Source: Streptococcus pasteurianus
GTDB taxonomy: Bacteria; Bacillota; Bacilli; Lactobacillales; Streptococcaceae
NCBI RefSeq assembly: GCF_004843545.1
Contig: NZ_CP039457.1
Span: 462,501 to 526,500, forward strand
Direction of reading: 5' to 3'
DNA: 64,000 nt
Position numbers and translations under genes: made by a program. Each line of letters begins with the position of its first letter. Positions within the stretch are counted from its first letter, which is position 1. The notes under the pieces are model-generated. The model made no database searches and was not told the DNA's origin. It worked only from the letters and a program-made list of their open reading frames with translations. Below are positions 35,985-45,243 of the stretch, one piece after another.

Positions 35985-37072
35985 TGTTGAAAAGAATTAG
36001 GGGCATTCATCCGTTATTTTATATGCCATTAGCATTTCTAGCATTCCCCGTTTTAGGGGCATTCTTTTTTGATTACCCAACTTGGACACTTGGGATAACT
36101 TTTCTGTTTTTACTAAGCTATTTATTTCTCACACATTTTGAAGAAAATATCCTAACAAACCTTTGCTGGATTTTTATGCTACTTTATGTTGTTTATATGA
36201 CAATTTATGTAGATGGTGGCATGATGTGGTTTACCTTTTATTTTAATAGTTTGCTAGTTTTTCGATTTCAAGATAATTACACTTCCTTTCGATTTCTCGC
36301 CTATGATTTAGCAATGCTGTTTATGATTATTTCTGGTGTCAGTTTGGCAGATGACTTATCGTCACAAGTAATGATTTTTTTGGTTCCTGTTGTTAATTAT
36401 GGCATTTTAGTTTATTGGATGGATGATCGAAAAAATGAAATTCAACGAAAAGCAATCATGGAAAAGAATCGCACCATTAATCTTTTATTGGCTGAAAATG
36501 AGCGAAACCGTATTGGGCGTGATTTGCATGATACTTTGGGGCACGTTTTTGCGGCAATGACCTTAAAAACAGAATTAGCACTCAAGCAATTAGAAAAAGA
36601 AAAATATGACCTTGTCAAAAAAGAGTTGGAAGAATTGAGTCAAACCAGTCGTTCTTCCATGCATGATGTCAGAAACATTATCAATAATCTCAAATTCAGA
36701 ACGGTGAGCGAAGAAATTGAGCATTTGAATGAGTTTTTTGCCATGACAGATATTGATTATCAGCTGCAAAATGATTTGAATGTGGAAGCCATGGCACCCT
36801 TGATGCAGTCGAGTATCGGTATGATTTTGCGTGAATTAAGCAATAACGTCATCAAGCACAGCCAAGCGCAAACTTGCCGTATTCACCTTTTTGAAAACCA
36901 AGAAAAATTAGTGATGACAATTACAGATGATGGAGTTGGTTTTGACGACTTAACAGGAAATGAATTAAAATCCATTCGTGACCGTTTGCTGTTGGTCAAG
37001 GGAGATGTGGAGATTTTATCCCAAGCTAAACCAACCATGATTCAAGTTAGTATCAGTTCAAAGGAGAATTAA
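35981..37072 (+). CDS. DesK-type sensor histidine kinase
   Basis: A 363-residue kinase with five or six N-terminal membrane helices (residues about 10-150) and a HisKA_3 dimerisation domain with the phosphorylated His183 in [18 protein letters not shown]. It ends with an ATPase domain ([14 protein letters not shown] box; [10 protein letters not shown]1 box). No extracellular sensor domain exists, so it probably senses membrane state or the transporter. It overlaps the permease gene by 4 bases and is followed after one base by its response regulator. Confidence 0.92.
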   Translation: MMLKRIRGIHPLFYMPLAFLAFPVLGAFFFDYPTWTLGITFLFLLSYLFLTHFEENILTNLCWIFMLLYVVYMTIYVDGGMMWFTFYFNSLLVFRFQDNYTSFRFLAYDLAMLFMIISGVSLADDLSSQVMIFLVPVVNYGILVYWMDDRKNEIQRKAIMEKNRTINLLLAENERNRIGRDLHDTLGHVFAAMTLKTELALKQLEKEKYDLVKKELEELSQTSRSSMHDVRNIINNLKFRTVSEEIEHLNEFFAMTDIDYQLQNDLNVEAMAPLMQSSIGMILRELSNNVIKHSQAQTCRIHLFENQEKLVMTITDDGVGFDDLTGNELKSIRDRLLLVKGDVEILSQAKPTMIQVSISSKEN

Positions 37073-37073
37073 G

Positions 37074-37670
37074 ATGAAATTGTTAGTTGCCGAGGACCAA
37101 TCCATGTTGCGAGACGCGCTGTGCCAATTGCTTCTTATGGAAGATGATGTCGATGAGATTTTGCAAGCAGGAGATGGCGCGCAAGCTATTGGCATATTGC
37201 AAGTGGAAAATGTTGATGTGGCTATCCTTGATGTGGAAATGCCGAAAAAATCTGGTCTGGATGTTTTGGAATGGATTCGAAAACACAAGGAAATGAAAGT
37301 GATTATTGTGACCACGTTTAAGCGCGTGGGCTATTTTGAACGAGCCGTTAAGGCAGGTGTTGACGCTTATGTCCTAAAAGATCGCTCAACATCAGAACTC
37401 ATGACGACCATTCACACGGTGCTTGCAGGGAAAAAGGAATACTCACCAGAGCTCATGGAAACCATGATGACCCAAGATAACCCACTTAGCCAACAAGAAA
37501 AACGCATATTACAATTAATATCACTTGGCAAAACAAACCAAGAAATCGCTGATACCCTTTACCTCTCAAACGGAACTGTCCGAAATTACATCTCATCTAT
37601 CCTTAACAAATTATCCGCCAACAACCGCGTAGAAGCCGCAAGAATCGCCGAAGAACACGGATGGGTGTAA
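37074..37670 (+). CDS. NarL/LuxR-type response regulator (DesR-like)
   Basis: A 198-residue regulator: receiver domain with acidic pocket ED (7-8), phospho-acceptor Asp53 in AILDVEMP and Lys near residue 102, then a LuxR helix-turn-helix [20 protein letters not shown] with the recognition helix [19 protein letters not shown] sits before ATG 37074. It is the partner of the adjacent DesK-type kinase and most likely acts on the palindrome at 34275. Confidence 0.93.
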   Translation: MKLLVAEDQSMLRDALCQLLLMEDDVDEILQAGDGAQAIGILQVENVDVAILDVEMPKKSGLDVLEWIRKHKEMKVIIVTTFKRVGYFERAVKAGVDAYVLKDRSTSELMTTIHTVLAGKKEYSPELMETMMTQDNPLSQQEKRILQLISLGKTNQEIADTLYLSNGTVRNYISSILNKLSANNRVEAARIAEEHGWV

Positions 37671-37841
37671 GGGGAAATTTTTTTCTAGCTGAAAGCAACT
37701 GCTTGGCAATGTAATATTTGTTAATAAAAACGCATTCTTAAAAAAGTTGACACCGTGTGTACTTTTTGTTTCTGAGATGAGGTGTTAGAAAATTCATCTC
37801 AAATTATATATGTCTTTTTGACTATCTTTTTATATCCTCTT

Positions 37842-37887
37842 AAATGTCCGAAAAGCTTTATTTTATAGGATATACGGACATTTTTAC
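37842..37887. repeat. Hairpin AAATGTCCG/CGGACATTT at the left end of the mobile-element remnant
   Basis: Nine-bp perfect arms with a 24-base spacer, then T3. It lies where sequence character changes from core operon to decayed conjugative-element DNA and may be either a terminator or an element-end structure. Confidence 0.4.
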
Positions 37888-38243
37888 TTGAACTGTCATC
37901 GGGAGAATGGAAATATCTCAATCAGGCTGAAAAAGAAGTCTGTCAGTTTTTAAGAACAGAGGAACGTCTAAATACAGAATTGAAGCGCTGACACTATGAT
38001 AACTTCTTTGACAGCGAGAAAGAATGGTTGGAATATGAGTTAGAAAAGTTACGAGAATATATTACAGACGATATTAACGAGAAAAGTATTGTAGTGTCCG
38101 ACCTTTACCCAATCAAAGAATTTATCCAACATTTGAAGTTTCAAAAACTGTTAGACTGCTATGATGATTTATACAGTATGGATATGTTTTGGGAAAGCAT
38201 AGAAGGACATAAATATAGGACACCTTATCAAGTCGTGAAATGA
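37887..38243 (+). pseudogene. Mobile-element-associated hypothetical, interrupted by TGA
   Basis: One frame reads LELSSGEWKYLNQAEKEVCQ, a TGA at 37989-37991, and continues EWLEYELEKLREYITDD to GHKYRTPYQVVK and a stop. The second part alone from ATG 38028 gives 71 acidic residues. I cannot name the family. Composition and position beside the sigma-like Orf at 39341 suggest an accessory gene of an integrative element. Its start is lost. Confidence 0.5.
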
Positions 38244-38326
38244 TGAATCCGAACTCGAAAGAGGATATGGAACTGTTATCGAAATTACCGTGGGTAACGG
38301 GTAAATTTGATGATAATGACGAGTAA
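38240..38326 (+). pseudogene. 28-codon remnant overlapping the previous frame
   Basis: ATGATG at 38240 overlaps the preceding stop and encodes MNPNSKEDMELLSKLPWVTG plus eight residues before TAA. Coupling by overlap suggests the start of a once longer gene. Family unknown. Confidence 0.3.
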
Positions 38327-38359
38327 CCTTTTTCCTTTTGCATGGAAGATACAGCAAAC

Positions 38360-38421
38360 AAAAAGCCCAGTAAAGAGTGCAAAGCACCACCAATGGTGGC
38401 AAGCTCTTGACAAGGCTTTTT
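38360..38421. terminator. Long interrupted hairpin, terminator-like
   Basis: AAAAAGCC and GGCTTTTT outer arms with AGAGTGC/GCTCTT and CACCACC/GGTGG inner arms, A run at left and T run at right. This type of structure is common within Tn916-like elements. Confidence 0.55.
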
Positions 38422-38578
38422 CTTTTCTGTTATGGGTAATCAAGAGGAAGAAAAGAATAAAATCCGATTTGTGGTAAATCAGACAAAAGTAACACAAGTA
38501 TCGTAATACGAACAGATGTTACATAAGGATAGCAATTGGGAGATTGTCAATTGAAATAATATCTTCTGCTTATCTTTT

Positions 38579-39206
38579 ATGCCTACAACTATTTCTCCAT
38601 TAGAAGCTGCTTCTATCCCATGTGCTGGAGATACTGCTTTAGTAGCTTTGATATAAAGGCAAACTTAAATCGGGCGAAAGAGTTTTAATAAGGGGAGCAG
38701 GCGGTGTTGGTTTTTTTGCTGTGCAAATTGCAAAATCTATAGGAGCTCATGTTACTGTACTGGGTTCAAAAACAGTAACAGAACAAATAAAAAACTATGG
38801 TGCAGATGAAGTGTTTGATTATCATAAAACTTCTTTAGAAGATTTAGGGAAATTTGATTTGATTTTTGATTCTGTGGGAACAAACCATAATATACTAAGA
38901 AAACATCTTACCCCAAATGGACGTTTACTTACAATCGCTTTTCAACCTCTTGAATTAGTAAAACTTATTTTTTCTGTACGTTTTGGGAAACATAGAATTC
39001 GTTTAGTTATCGCTTTTCCTAATCGTGAAAATCTTACACATCTTGCACGATTAGTAGATAACGGAGATATTGTTACCAACATTGATTCTGTTTATCCGAT
39101 TGACGAAATTGTCAAGGCACATAAACGGGCTGAACAACGTGGTATATTAGGAAAAATTGTAGTAGATATAGCAGGACAAGGGAATTTGAAATCTAACAAA
39201 AAATAG
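38579..39206 (+). pseudogene. NADP-dependent alcohol dehydrogenase/quinone oxidoreductase, truncated and frameshifted
   Basis: The remnant starts inside a zinc-independent MDR enzyme: PTTISPLEAASIPCAGDTAL, then a one-base shift near 38655, then KLKSGERVLIRGAGGVGFFA with the Rossmann motif G-A-G-G-V-G, and VDNGDIVTNIDSVYPIDEIV to the end. About the first 110 residues are missing. The longest undisturbed frame begins at ATG 38721 (161 residues), which lacks the full nucleotide loop. Between 38327 and 38578 I see nothing else beyond the hairpin at 38360. Confidence 0.8.
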
Positions 39207-39238
39207 CGTTATAAGATAAAAAGTAATATTACAGTATT

Positions 39239-39277
39239 TAAAGCTCGCACAAACAATATGTTTTGTGTGGGCTTTTT
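39239..39277 (+). terminator. Terminator after the oxidoreductase remnant
   Basis: AAGCTCGCACAAACA and TGTTTTGTGTGGGCTT arms with G-U pairs, followed by T6. Confidence 0.7.
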
Positions 39278-39340
39278 TCTTGCTATCTTTTCAGTATTTC
39301 CGTTTATATATTTCAGCATTGTCAGAAAGGTGGTCAGATT

Positions 39341-39658
39341 ATGAGGACATCTTCTTTCGAGCACATCGTCAAATTACAGTTTAATTCCTTAATGCTGATT
39401 ATCATTAAGAACAAATTAAAAAGCCGGTACAGACAGCTTGCAAGACGTTCTAAACGTGAAGTATTGTTTTGTGAAATAACCGAAACAAAACAAGTTGAAC
39501 GTGGAATGAATGATACCTATTTTTATGATTGTGTATCATTTAAAGTCCTGCACTTTACGATTTATGTATCTGATGAAACACTCGGTACAGCTTTACATAG
39601 ACTGTCAGAAAAACAGCATATGAAAATTATCTGGAATTTTAGTAATACCAGAGAATAA
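39341..39658 (+). pseudogene. Tn916-like sigma-70-type regulator, N-terminal part
   Basis: A 105-residue frame (MRTSSFEHIVKLQFNSLMLI...RQLARRSKREVLFCEI) matches the N-terminal domain of the sigma-factor-like Orf7 proteins of Tn916-type conjugative transposons, and ends in ALHRLSEKQHMKIIWNF, where relatives continue into a helix-turn-helix. The DNA-binding half is gone. AAAGGTGG precedes ATG 39341; the upstream extension of the frame covers a terminator and is not coding. Confidence 0.6.
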
Positions 39659-39665
39659 ACTTCAC

Positions 39666-39717
39666 TTGACAAAATGTTAAAATTGTTTAAAATGTACTTA
39701 TACACCAAGTACATTTT
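39666..39717 (+). promoter_or_regulatory. Promoter and GntR operator of the ABC module
   Basis: TTGACA (39666-39671), 16-bp spacer and TAAAAT (39688-39693). Overlapping the -10 is a perfect palindrome AAAATGTACTT (39689-39699), 7 bases, AAGTACATTTT (39707-39717). This geometry suits autorepression by the YtrA-type GntR protein encoded next. Confidence 0.7.
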
Positions 39718-39733
39718 GATTTGAGGTGAGAAT

Positions 39734-40111
39734 ATGGAAATTATTATCAGTAATAATGCTAACAAGCCCATATATGAACAGATAACATTCCAAATTAAAG
39801 CAATGATTATGAGTGAAGAACTGAAAGCAGGGGATAATCTTCCTTCCATGAGAGCTTTGGCAAAATCACTTCATGTGAGTGTTATCACAGTGCAAAAGGC
39901 TTATGAAGACTTACAGCGTGACGGTTTTATTGAAACCACAATAGGAAGGGGAAGTTTTGTATCTGCTCAAAATAAAGAATTTTATCAAGAAGAGCAGCAA
40001 CGTATTGCAGAAGAACATTTACAAATTGCCGCAGAAATAGGGCGTACAAACAACATTTCACTTTCTAAACTACAAGAACTACTTACACTTTTTTATACGG
40101 AGGACGAATAA
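39734..40111 (+). CDS. GntR family regulator, YtrA subfamily
   Basis: A 125-residue protein with the winged helix-turn-helix of GntR (KPIYEQITFQIKAMIMSEEL; LPSMRALAKSLHVSVITVQK; GFIETTIGRGSFV) and only a short C-terminal helix, as in the YtrA group that controls ABC transporter operons. The start ATG 39734 follows GAGGTG. ATPase and permease genes follow immediately. It probably represses its own promoter through the palindrome at 39689-39717 and is relieved by a wall-active peptide or drug, as for YtrA; the inducer is unknown. Confidence 0.9.
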   Translation: MEIIISNNANKPIYEQITFQIKAMIMSEELKAGDNLPSMRALAKSLHVSVITVQKAYEDLQRDGFIETTIGRGSFVSAQNKEFYQEEQQRIAEEHLQIAAEIGRTNNISLSKLQELLTLFYTEDE

Positions 40112-40112
40112 T

Positions 40113-40976
40113 ATGGATTATGCTTTAAAATTACAAAAAGTATGTAAGCAATATAATGGTTCAGACTTTGCTTTAGATAAAGTTACATTTGCCTTACCAG
40201 TTGGTACAGTTATGGGCTTTGTAGGGGAAAACGGTGCGGGGAAAACAACAACAATCGGCTGCATTCTGAATACGCTCAAAAAAGATAAGGGGTCGATAGA
40301 GATTTTCGGAAAAGAAATGCAAGATGATGATACACATATACGGGAAAAAATAGGTGTCGTGTATGATGGCGATAATTTTCCTGATTATCTGTCAGCAAAA
40401 CAACTCTCAAATATTATGGCAGGTATTTATAAACAATGGGATATGGCCTTGTTTAATGAATATTTAGAAAAATTCTCTTTAAAAAGTAACCAAAAAATTT
40501 CAAAATATTCTAAGGGTATGACAATGAAACTGGCAATTGCTGTTGCATTATCCCACCACCCCGACTTGCTTATTCTTGACGAAGCAACGAGTGGATTAGA
40601 CCCTGTAATGCGTGAAGAAATGCTAGACATTTTTTTGGACTTTGTAGAAAATGAAAAGCATTCAATACTTTTATCTTCTCACATTACCAGCGACTTAGAA
40701 CGAATAGCTGATTATATTACTTTTATCCACAAGGGCAAGATTATTCTAACAGAGACAAAAGATAATCTGATTTATCGTTATGCAATTTTAAGATGTTCTG
40801 ACAAGAATTTTTCATCTTTGGATAAGGAAGATATAGTGGCTTACCGTAGAAGAGATTATCAGATAGATGTTTTAGTTTCTGATATTGAAGAGGCCAGAAG
40901 AAAATATCCTAAAATTATTATTGACCATACAACGATTGATGAAATCATGTTGCTATTAGTAAAGGGGGGAAAGTGA
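40113..40976 (+). CDS. ABC transporter ATP-binding protein (YtrB-like)
   Basis: A 287-residue ATPase with Walker A GENGAGKTT near residue 39, signature YSKGMTMKLAIAVAL, Walker B LLILDEATSGLDP and H-loop LLSSHITSDL. The C-terminal 70 residues resemble the extension of bacitracin/lantibiotic-type ABC ATPases. It starts one base after gntR ends and overlaps the permease gene by one base. Base composition and neighbours suggest it came in with the mobile element. Confidence 0.9.
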   Translation: MDYALKLQKVCKQYNGSDFALDKVTFALPVGTVMGFVGENGAGKTTTIGCILNTLKKDKGSIEIFGKEMQDDDTHIREKIGVVYDGDNFPDYLSAKQLSNIMAGIYKQWDMALFNEYLEKFSLKSNQKISKYSKGMTMKLAIAVALSHHPDLLILDEATSGLDPVMREEMLDIFLDFVENEKHSILLSSHITSDLERIADYITFIHKGKIILTETKDNLIYRYAILRCSDKNFSSLDKEDIVAYRRRDYQIDVLVSDIEEARRKYPKIIIDHTTIDEIMLLLVKGGK

Positions 40977-41632
40977 TGAAAGGACTTTTAAAAAATAATT
41001 TTATGGGATTAACGGAAAATATAAAAGTTTTATTTCCGCTTTTGATTATCTTAGGTAGTATTGTTTCAGTTACAGGTGATGCTTCTTTGTTAAGTATTTA
41101 TTCTCTATCTGTTACCCCGATACTGTCAATATTAGCCGTGTTATGTTTAAGGAAAGAAACTTTATCGAAATGGTATAAATACAAGATTTCATTGCCAGTA
41201 AAACGGAATAAGATTGTTCAAAGTTACTATATTAGTCATTTGTCTTGGTGTATAGGAGGTATGGCAATCGTAACAGTCTTTATGCTTCTTACTGTTATTA
41301 TTCACGGCAATCAATATTTTTATTATGGCTTTCGAGATGCGATTACACTTATTTTGGGCGGTGGTATTTTAGCACTTTTTGTCGGATCTATTTTTTATCC
41401 ACTTTATTATTTTTTAGGCGTGGAAAAAATTGAAATTACAGCAATCATAAGTTTGGTTATTTCCGTTGCTATTATCGTTGGAATAAGCCTGCTCATAAAT
41501 ATATGGCTTCATGGAGATGTATCTGATACAACGTACTATATAAGTTTAATAGTGATTTTAATTATTACCTGTCTTAGTTTTGTATGTTCCTATTTATTAT
41601 CAGCATTTCTTTATAAGAAAAAAGAGTTTTAG
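40976..41632 (+). CDS. ABC-2 family permease
   Basis: A 218-residue membrane protein with six helices (NIKVLFPLLIILGSIVSV; LSIYSLSVTPILSILAVLCL; CIGGMAIVTVFMLLTVIIHG; ITLILGGGILALFVGSIFYP; IISLVISVAIIVGISLLINI; LIVILIITCLSFVCSYLL). It pairs with the ATPase. ATG 40976 is used rather than GTG 40973, giving the TGATG overlap. It is the last gene of the intact left cargo module. Confidence 0.85.
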   Translation: MKGLLKNNFMGLTENIKVLFPLLIILGSIVSVTGDASLLSIYSLSVTPILSILAVLCLRKETLSKWYKYKISLPVKRNKIVQSYYISHLSWCIGGMAIVTVFMLLTVIIHGNQYFYYGFRDAITLILGGGILALFVGSIFYPLYYFLGVEKIEITAIISLVISVAIIVGISLLINIWLHGDVSDTTYYISLIVILIITCLSFVCSYLLSAFLYKKKEF

Positions 41633-41879
41633 TTTTCCCATAAAGAACTAAGGTGATTGATAGAGCTCAAATTCTAACATTAAGTTAGACATAAAAAGCC
41701 ATCTATGTTAGGATCAGAAAAACCACCACATTTGTCTGAAAGAAATGGCATAGATGACCTATCCTCATTTTACCGCAAATGAGTTTGTTATGGTGGTAGA
41801 ATTGCTAGTGGTATGCTAGCTTTTCATACGTTCTCTCGTATTTGATAATATAAGTGACTTTACTAATGTAGAGGTATTT
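41633..41879. other. Noncoding junction after the left mobile-element patch
   Basis: No gene is visible. The sequence has the near-palindromic pieces CCATCTATG and CATAGATG (about 41700-41760) that might be debris of an insertion sequence end, but I cannot identify an element. Confidence 0.3.
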
Positions 41880-42566
41880 GGAAAAATTCAAGTTGAATCG
41901 AAATCAGTTAAAAGTTCTTGCAACTATTTTATTGTCTTTGATAATATTTATCTTCGTTTTGCTGGTTTGCCAAGTATTATTCATTTATTAACTCGATTTG
42001 TTGCTCTTTTACTTTGGCTGAGGGATTTTTTCGTACCTACTCTCGAAAAGAATATTACAAAAGGTTGTGGATAGCTTGATGTAGATTTGTGACTTATTTC
42101 ACTGGCTTTATTGAAAGAAAAAGAGATTTCTGAAGTACCTTTTTGACCTTAGCGATGTCATTCAGCGTGATATGGCTGATTGATACAGCTAAGAAAGCCA
42201 AAGGAAATTAAAAGAATTTTGCTAAATGTGGTGGGCGGTAGCACTTGCTGTTGGGGGCAAGATAATAAGTGAAGATGGTTTACCCATTATTCCATTTGTT
42301 TTTATCACCAAAAGGCAAAACAAGCGGTGATCTATTTCTTTACGCTTTATGGTGGCTTGAGTTTAGTCATAAAATAAGGCTTTGAGTTGTTTTGTGTAAA
42401 TTCGGACTGGATGAGATTTTTAGTGATTTCTTTTATGCACCTCTATAATGGAATGGTGAAAAAGGGCAATCAAGACTTTATCAAAAGTGTTTTTTCTATT
42501 TTTTTATTCTTTGCATTTATGGATTTTAGCTATGATAAGTGTTGTTATAAAGTGAAATTATTTTAG
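41880..42566 (+). pseudogene. TraX-family membrane protein, heavily frameshifted
   Basis: Pieces in shifting frames follow the TraX order: KLNRNQLKVLATILLSLIIF at the start, LPSIIHLLTRFVALL, then TLAEGFFRTYSRKEYYKRLW (the TraX E-G-F-x-x-T-x-S-x-x-x-Y motif), a decayed middle (FTLYGGLSLVIK) and YNGMVKKGNQDFIKSVFSIF at the end, where TraX has KYFFYIFYP. At least four frameshifts and several stops are present. TraX-like proteins are membrane acyltransferase-related; streptococcal copies are chromosomal, not necessarily conjugative. Confidence 0.65.
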
Positions 42567-42702
42567 AGGAGGTTGAGGCAAAAATGCGCAGCCTCTTTGT
42601 TTATGTCACTCAAACCAATTATCGTGGAAGGCATCAATAAAAGATATTTTCTTTGGTCTGGAGAATAAAAAATAAGTTGTTTTGAAAAAACATGTTAGAT
42701 GA

Positions 42703-42714
42703 TATAATGATGAT
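42703..42714 (+). promoter_or_regulatory. -10 box abutting the DUF998 gene (leaderless)
   Basis: TATAAT (42703-42708) lies six bases before ATG 42715; no Shine-Dalgarno is visible. TTGAAA upstream is spaced 15 bp. Confidence 0.5.
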
Positions 42715-43878
42715 ATGAATAAAGAAAGATTACATATTGTTTTAAACAAAGACATTATTGACCAGTTGAATCTTGCTAGTGGACAGGAGCTGGAAGCCGA
42801 GTTATACGCTGATAAATTAGTGTTGCAAAGGGAAGAAGAGCCTGAACGGCGTACCCTTTCGAGTTGGGTATTAATTATTGCGACTGTTTTGCTGAGCGTG
42901 ATCTTTTTTGCCATTAGTTCTATGCAAAATAGGAACCAGATTTTATTGGTTGGCGATTACTCAATTATCACCTTTTTGATTGGCTTTGGTGGGGTGCTTG
43001 GAATGGCGATTTTCACCATTACCTTCATTCTCAACCGTCATCTGTTTCTGGGTGGGCTGAAAGCGCGTGTTTTCTGGCGCATGCTTCCTGTCATTATCCT
43101 GTCCTTTACGGTTATTTTGTTGCTAGCTTTACTAGGCTTTGGCTGGCTGCTGGAGCAAATTTTTACAGGAGCGTCTTTTGATAAACTAACAGCTACCTTG
43201 ATTTTAGGTGTTTCGATTTATGCTGTAAGTGCGCTTTGGGGGCAAATAGCAGAGCAGATTAGAGCGAGTTGGTTGACGACAGTATTTACGGTTATTATGA
43301 TTAGTGGTGTCTTTATCTCCATGGCAACCAATAGCTCATTGCAATGGTGGCACTTTAATCTTAGCTTTTTAGGAACAAAAGAAGCTAAAGACAGTTGGCA
43401 ATTCAATTTGACCTTAATATTGTCGGCGCTGATTTTAGTTGCCTTAGTTGATTACCTATTTGTTGCTCTCGGTGAAAAATATGGCAGAAATTGGAAATTA
43501 CGACTGATGCGCGTGATGCTAACTGTGCTAGGGGTTGATTTGGGTGCTGTTGGCTATTTTCCAAATAATGCCAGCTCACATCTTTTGCATACTCGTGTGG
43601 CTGGTTACTTGGTTTTTATTATCATTGCCTTGATTATCAGTGTCAAATGGCTTTTGCCAAATGTGACCCGAGATTTTCTGGTAATGTCTTATGTGATTGG
43701 CGGCATGTTGGTTGGGCTACAAGTAGCTTTTGAAGTTGTTCATTATTTGTCCTTAACAGCATTTGAAATGAGTGCTTTCTTGTTAGCATTTACGTGGTTG
43801 ATTAGGCTCATCAATCATTTAGAACGCCTACTTGTCCCAGAAAAGAAAATCATGACTGTTACGCTTGAATCATTTTAA
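42715..43878 (+). CDS. DUF998 membrane protein with N-terminal AbrB/SpoVT-like segment
   Basis: A 387-residue protein. Residues 1-40 (MNKERLHIVLNKDIIDQLNL...KLVLQREEE) resemble a swapped-hairpin AbrB/SpoVT domain. The rest has ten or more membrane helices; from residue about 190 to the end (GVFISMATNSSLQWWHFNLS; LGVDLGAVGYFPNNASSHLL; HTRVAGYLVFIIIALIISV) it is the DUF998 domain. Role unknown; the combination of a DNA-binding-like front and a membrane body is usual for the streptococcal members I recall. It stands alone between mobile-element patches. Confidence 0.78.
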   Translation: MNKERLHIVLNKDIIDQLNLASGQELEAELYADKLVLQREEEPERRTLSSWVLIIATVLLSVIFFAISSMQNRNQILLVGDYSIITFLIGFGGVLGMAIFTITFILNRHLFLGGLKARVFWRMLPVIILSFTVILLLALLGFGWLLEQIFTGASFDKLTATLILGVSIYAVSALWGQIAEQIRASWLTTVFTVIMISGVFISMATNSSLQWWHFNLSFLGTKEAKDSWQFNLTLILSALILVALVDYLFVALGEKYGRNWKLRLMRVMLTVLGVDLGAVGYFPNNASSHLLHTRVAGYLVFIIIALIISVKWLLPNVTRDFLVMSYVIGGMLVGLQVAFEVVHYLSLTAFEMSAFLLAFTWLIRLINHLERLLVPEKKIMTVTLESF

Positions 43879-44048
43879 TCTTTTTAACATTATCTCTAAG
43901 CTTTTAGTCTGAAAATACGGATGACTAGTGGCTTGGAGATATTTTTTCACATTAAAGCTCTTTTAGTGGCAAAAAACATGCATTTTAGTGAGAAATATTG
44001 TATTTTTCGGTAAAAATTCAGAAAATTCTTGATAATAAAAACGGTGGG

Positions 44049-44315
44049 TATAATGTTAATCAATCAGAAAGTAACAAGGAGTTGTTTACAGGGAGCTCGT
44101 GGTTGCTGTGAACGGGTAGCAGGTGGTTGTGAAATTGGGCTGATGGTATATTGTTGAAGATAAGAAATAGTTTTCAGGTGAGCACCCCTTATCGTGCAGC
44201 TCCTTGCTAGAGGAGATAGAGATGACGGAGTATGATTTTCCGTTAAATTGAGGTGGCACCGCGCTAATAGATTAGACGTCCTCACACAGAAAAAACTTCT
44301 GTGTGAGGTTTTTTG
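44049..44315 (+). promoter_or_regulatory. T-box leader, tryptophan type
   Basis: TATAAT at 44049-44054 starts a leader of about 250 nt with stem-I elements. TGG at 44144-44146 lies in the expected specifier zone. The T-box core GAGGTGGCACCGCG is at 44250-44263, and a terminator ACACAGAA/TTCTGTGT with T6 is at 44280-44315. The specifier and the genes behind it (chorismate mutase, trpE fragment) point to tRNA-Trp sensing. Assignment of TGG is by position and context, not by a full fold. Confidence 0.85.
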
Positions 44316-44336
44316 TTTAAAAATGGAGGAGAAGTA

Positions 44337-44624
44337 ATGAGAGACTTAGCAGCAGTTCGTCAAGAAATAGATGAGATAGACGAGCACTTAATCACATGTT
44401 TAGCTAAACGACAGCGCTTAGTTGAAGAAGCAGGACTCTTAAAACCTAAAAATGACACTCAAGCGGTAAATGCACAAGAACGTGTTGAAGAAGTCATTAG
44501 AAATTGTTGCGAGCGTGCACGAGCAGCAAATTTATCTCCTCGCGTTGCAGAAGCTATCTGGCGAACGATGATTGGAGCGTTTATAGCGTTAGAGACAGAA
44601 GTAAATAGTCAGTCAAAAAAATAG
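44337..44624 (+). CDS. Chorismate mutase (AroQ class)
   Basis: A 95-residue all-helical enzyme converting chorismate to prephenate. The three-helix AroQ pattern is visible: VRQEIDEIDEHLITCLAKRQ with the conserved Arg, then KPKNDTQAVNAQERVEEVIR, and the third helix ending AIWRTMIGAFIALE with Glu. ATG 44337 follows GGAGGAG. It is the first gene behind a tryptophan-type T-box and precedes the trpE fragment by 13 bases, so it was once the leading gene of a trp operon. Activity is expected to be intact. Confidence 0.85.
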   Translation: MRDLAAVRQEIDEIDEHLITCLAKRQRLVEEAGLLKPKNDTQAVNAQERVEEVIRNCCERARAANLSPRVAEAIWRTMIGAFIALETEVNSQSKK

Positions 44625-44637
44625 AAAAGAGTTTTTT

Positions 44638-45153
44638 ATGCGAAAAATTTTAACTGCTGATACTTTAACTCCTATTCTTGCTTATATGCGAGTTCAAGGT
44701 GAGCATAAGGTTATTCTTGAATCAATTCCACGAGAAAAAGAAAATGCGCGTTTTTCAATCGTGGCTTATAATCCCGTTTTTGAAATCAAATATGAAAATG
44801 GCGAGTTAACCGAAAATGGTCAATTCATTACTGGTGACCCACTTGATTATCTTAATCACGTAACGGTCAAAGGAGAAGCTACTGATCTGCCTTTTGGTGG
44901 CGGTGCGATTGGTTTTGTCGGTTATGACATGATTAGCCTTTATGAAAATATCGGAGACATTCCTGAAGATACTATTGGAACGCCAGATATGCATTTCTTT
45001 GTTTACGAGTCTTATTTGATTTTTGACCATAAGACAGAAAAAGTTTACGTGGTTGAAGATAATATTTACAGTCATCGTGACAATGATGCGACACGTCAAG
45101 CGCTTGGTAAGGTCGTTAAAGATTTGCAAACACAAGCGCCAAACTTTTTATAG
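44638..45153 (+). pseudogene. trpE: trpE, N-terminal third of anthranilate synthase component I
   Basis: The 171-residue frame matches the start of TrpE (MRKILTADTLTPILAYMRVQ; KVILESIPREKENARFSIVA, the feedback-Trp pocket; FGGGAIGFVGYDMISLYENI). It breaks off after LQTQAPNFL, before the chorismate-binding catalytic domain; the family is about 450 residues. The remaining trp genes are absent and mobile-element DNA begins within 100 bases. So the operon was cut, and this fragment cannot make anthranilate. Confidence 0.88.
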
Positions 45154-45243
45154 ATTATGTCTTGTGTTTCCATGATAATTGCTCCTTGTAAAATAATGTG
45201 AAATTTAAATTTTAATGAAACACTCTTAATATATATTGCAAAT

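Noticed and set aside
39263..39340. N-terminal extension of the sigma-like remnant
   Set aside because: This stretch contains the right arm and T-run of a terminator and the ribosome site for ATG 39341; it is not coding.
41640..41880. Possible insertion-sequence end near CCATCTATG/CATAGATG
   Set aside because: Arms are short and imperfect, there is no transposase remnant and no target duplication that I can see.
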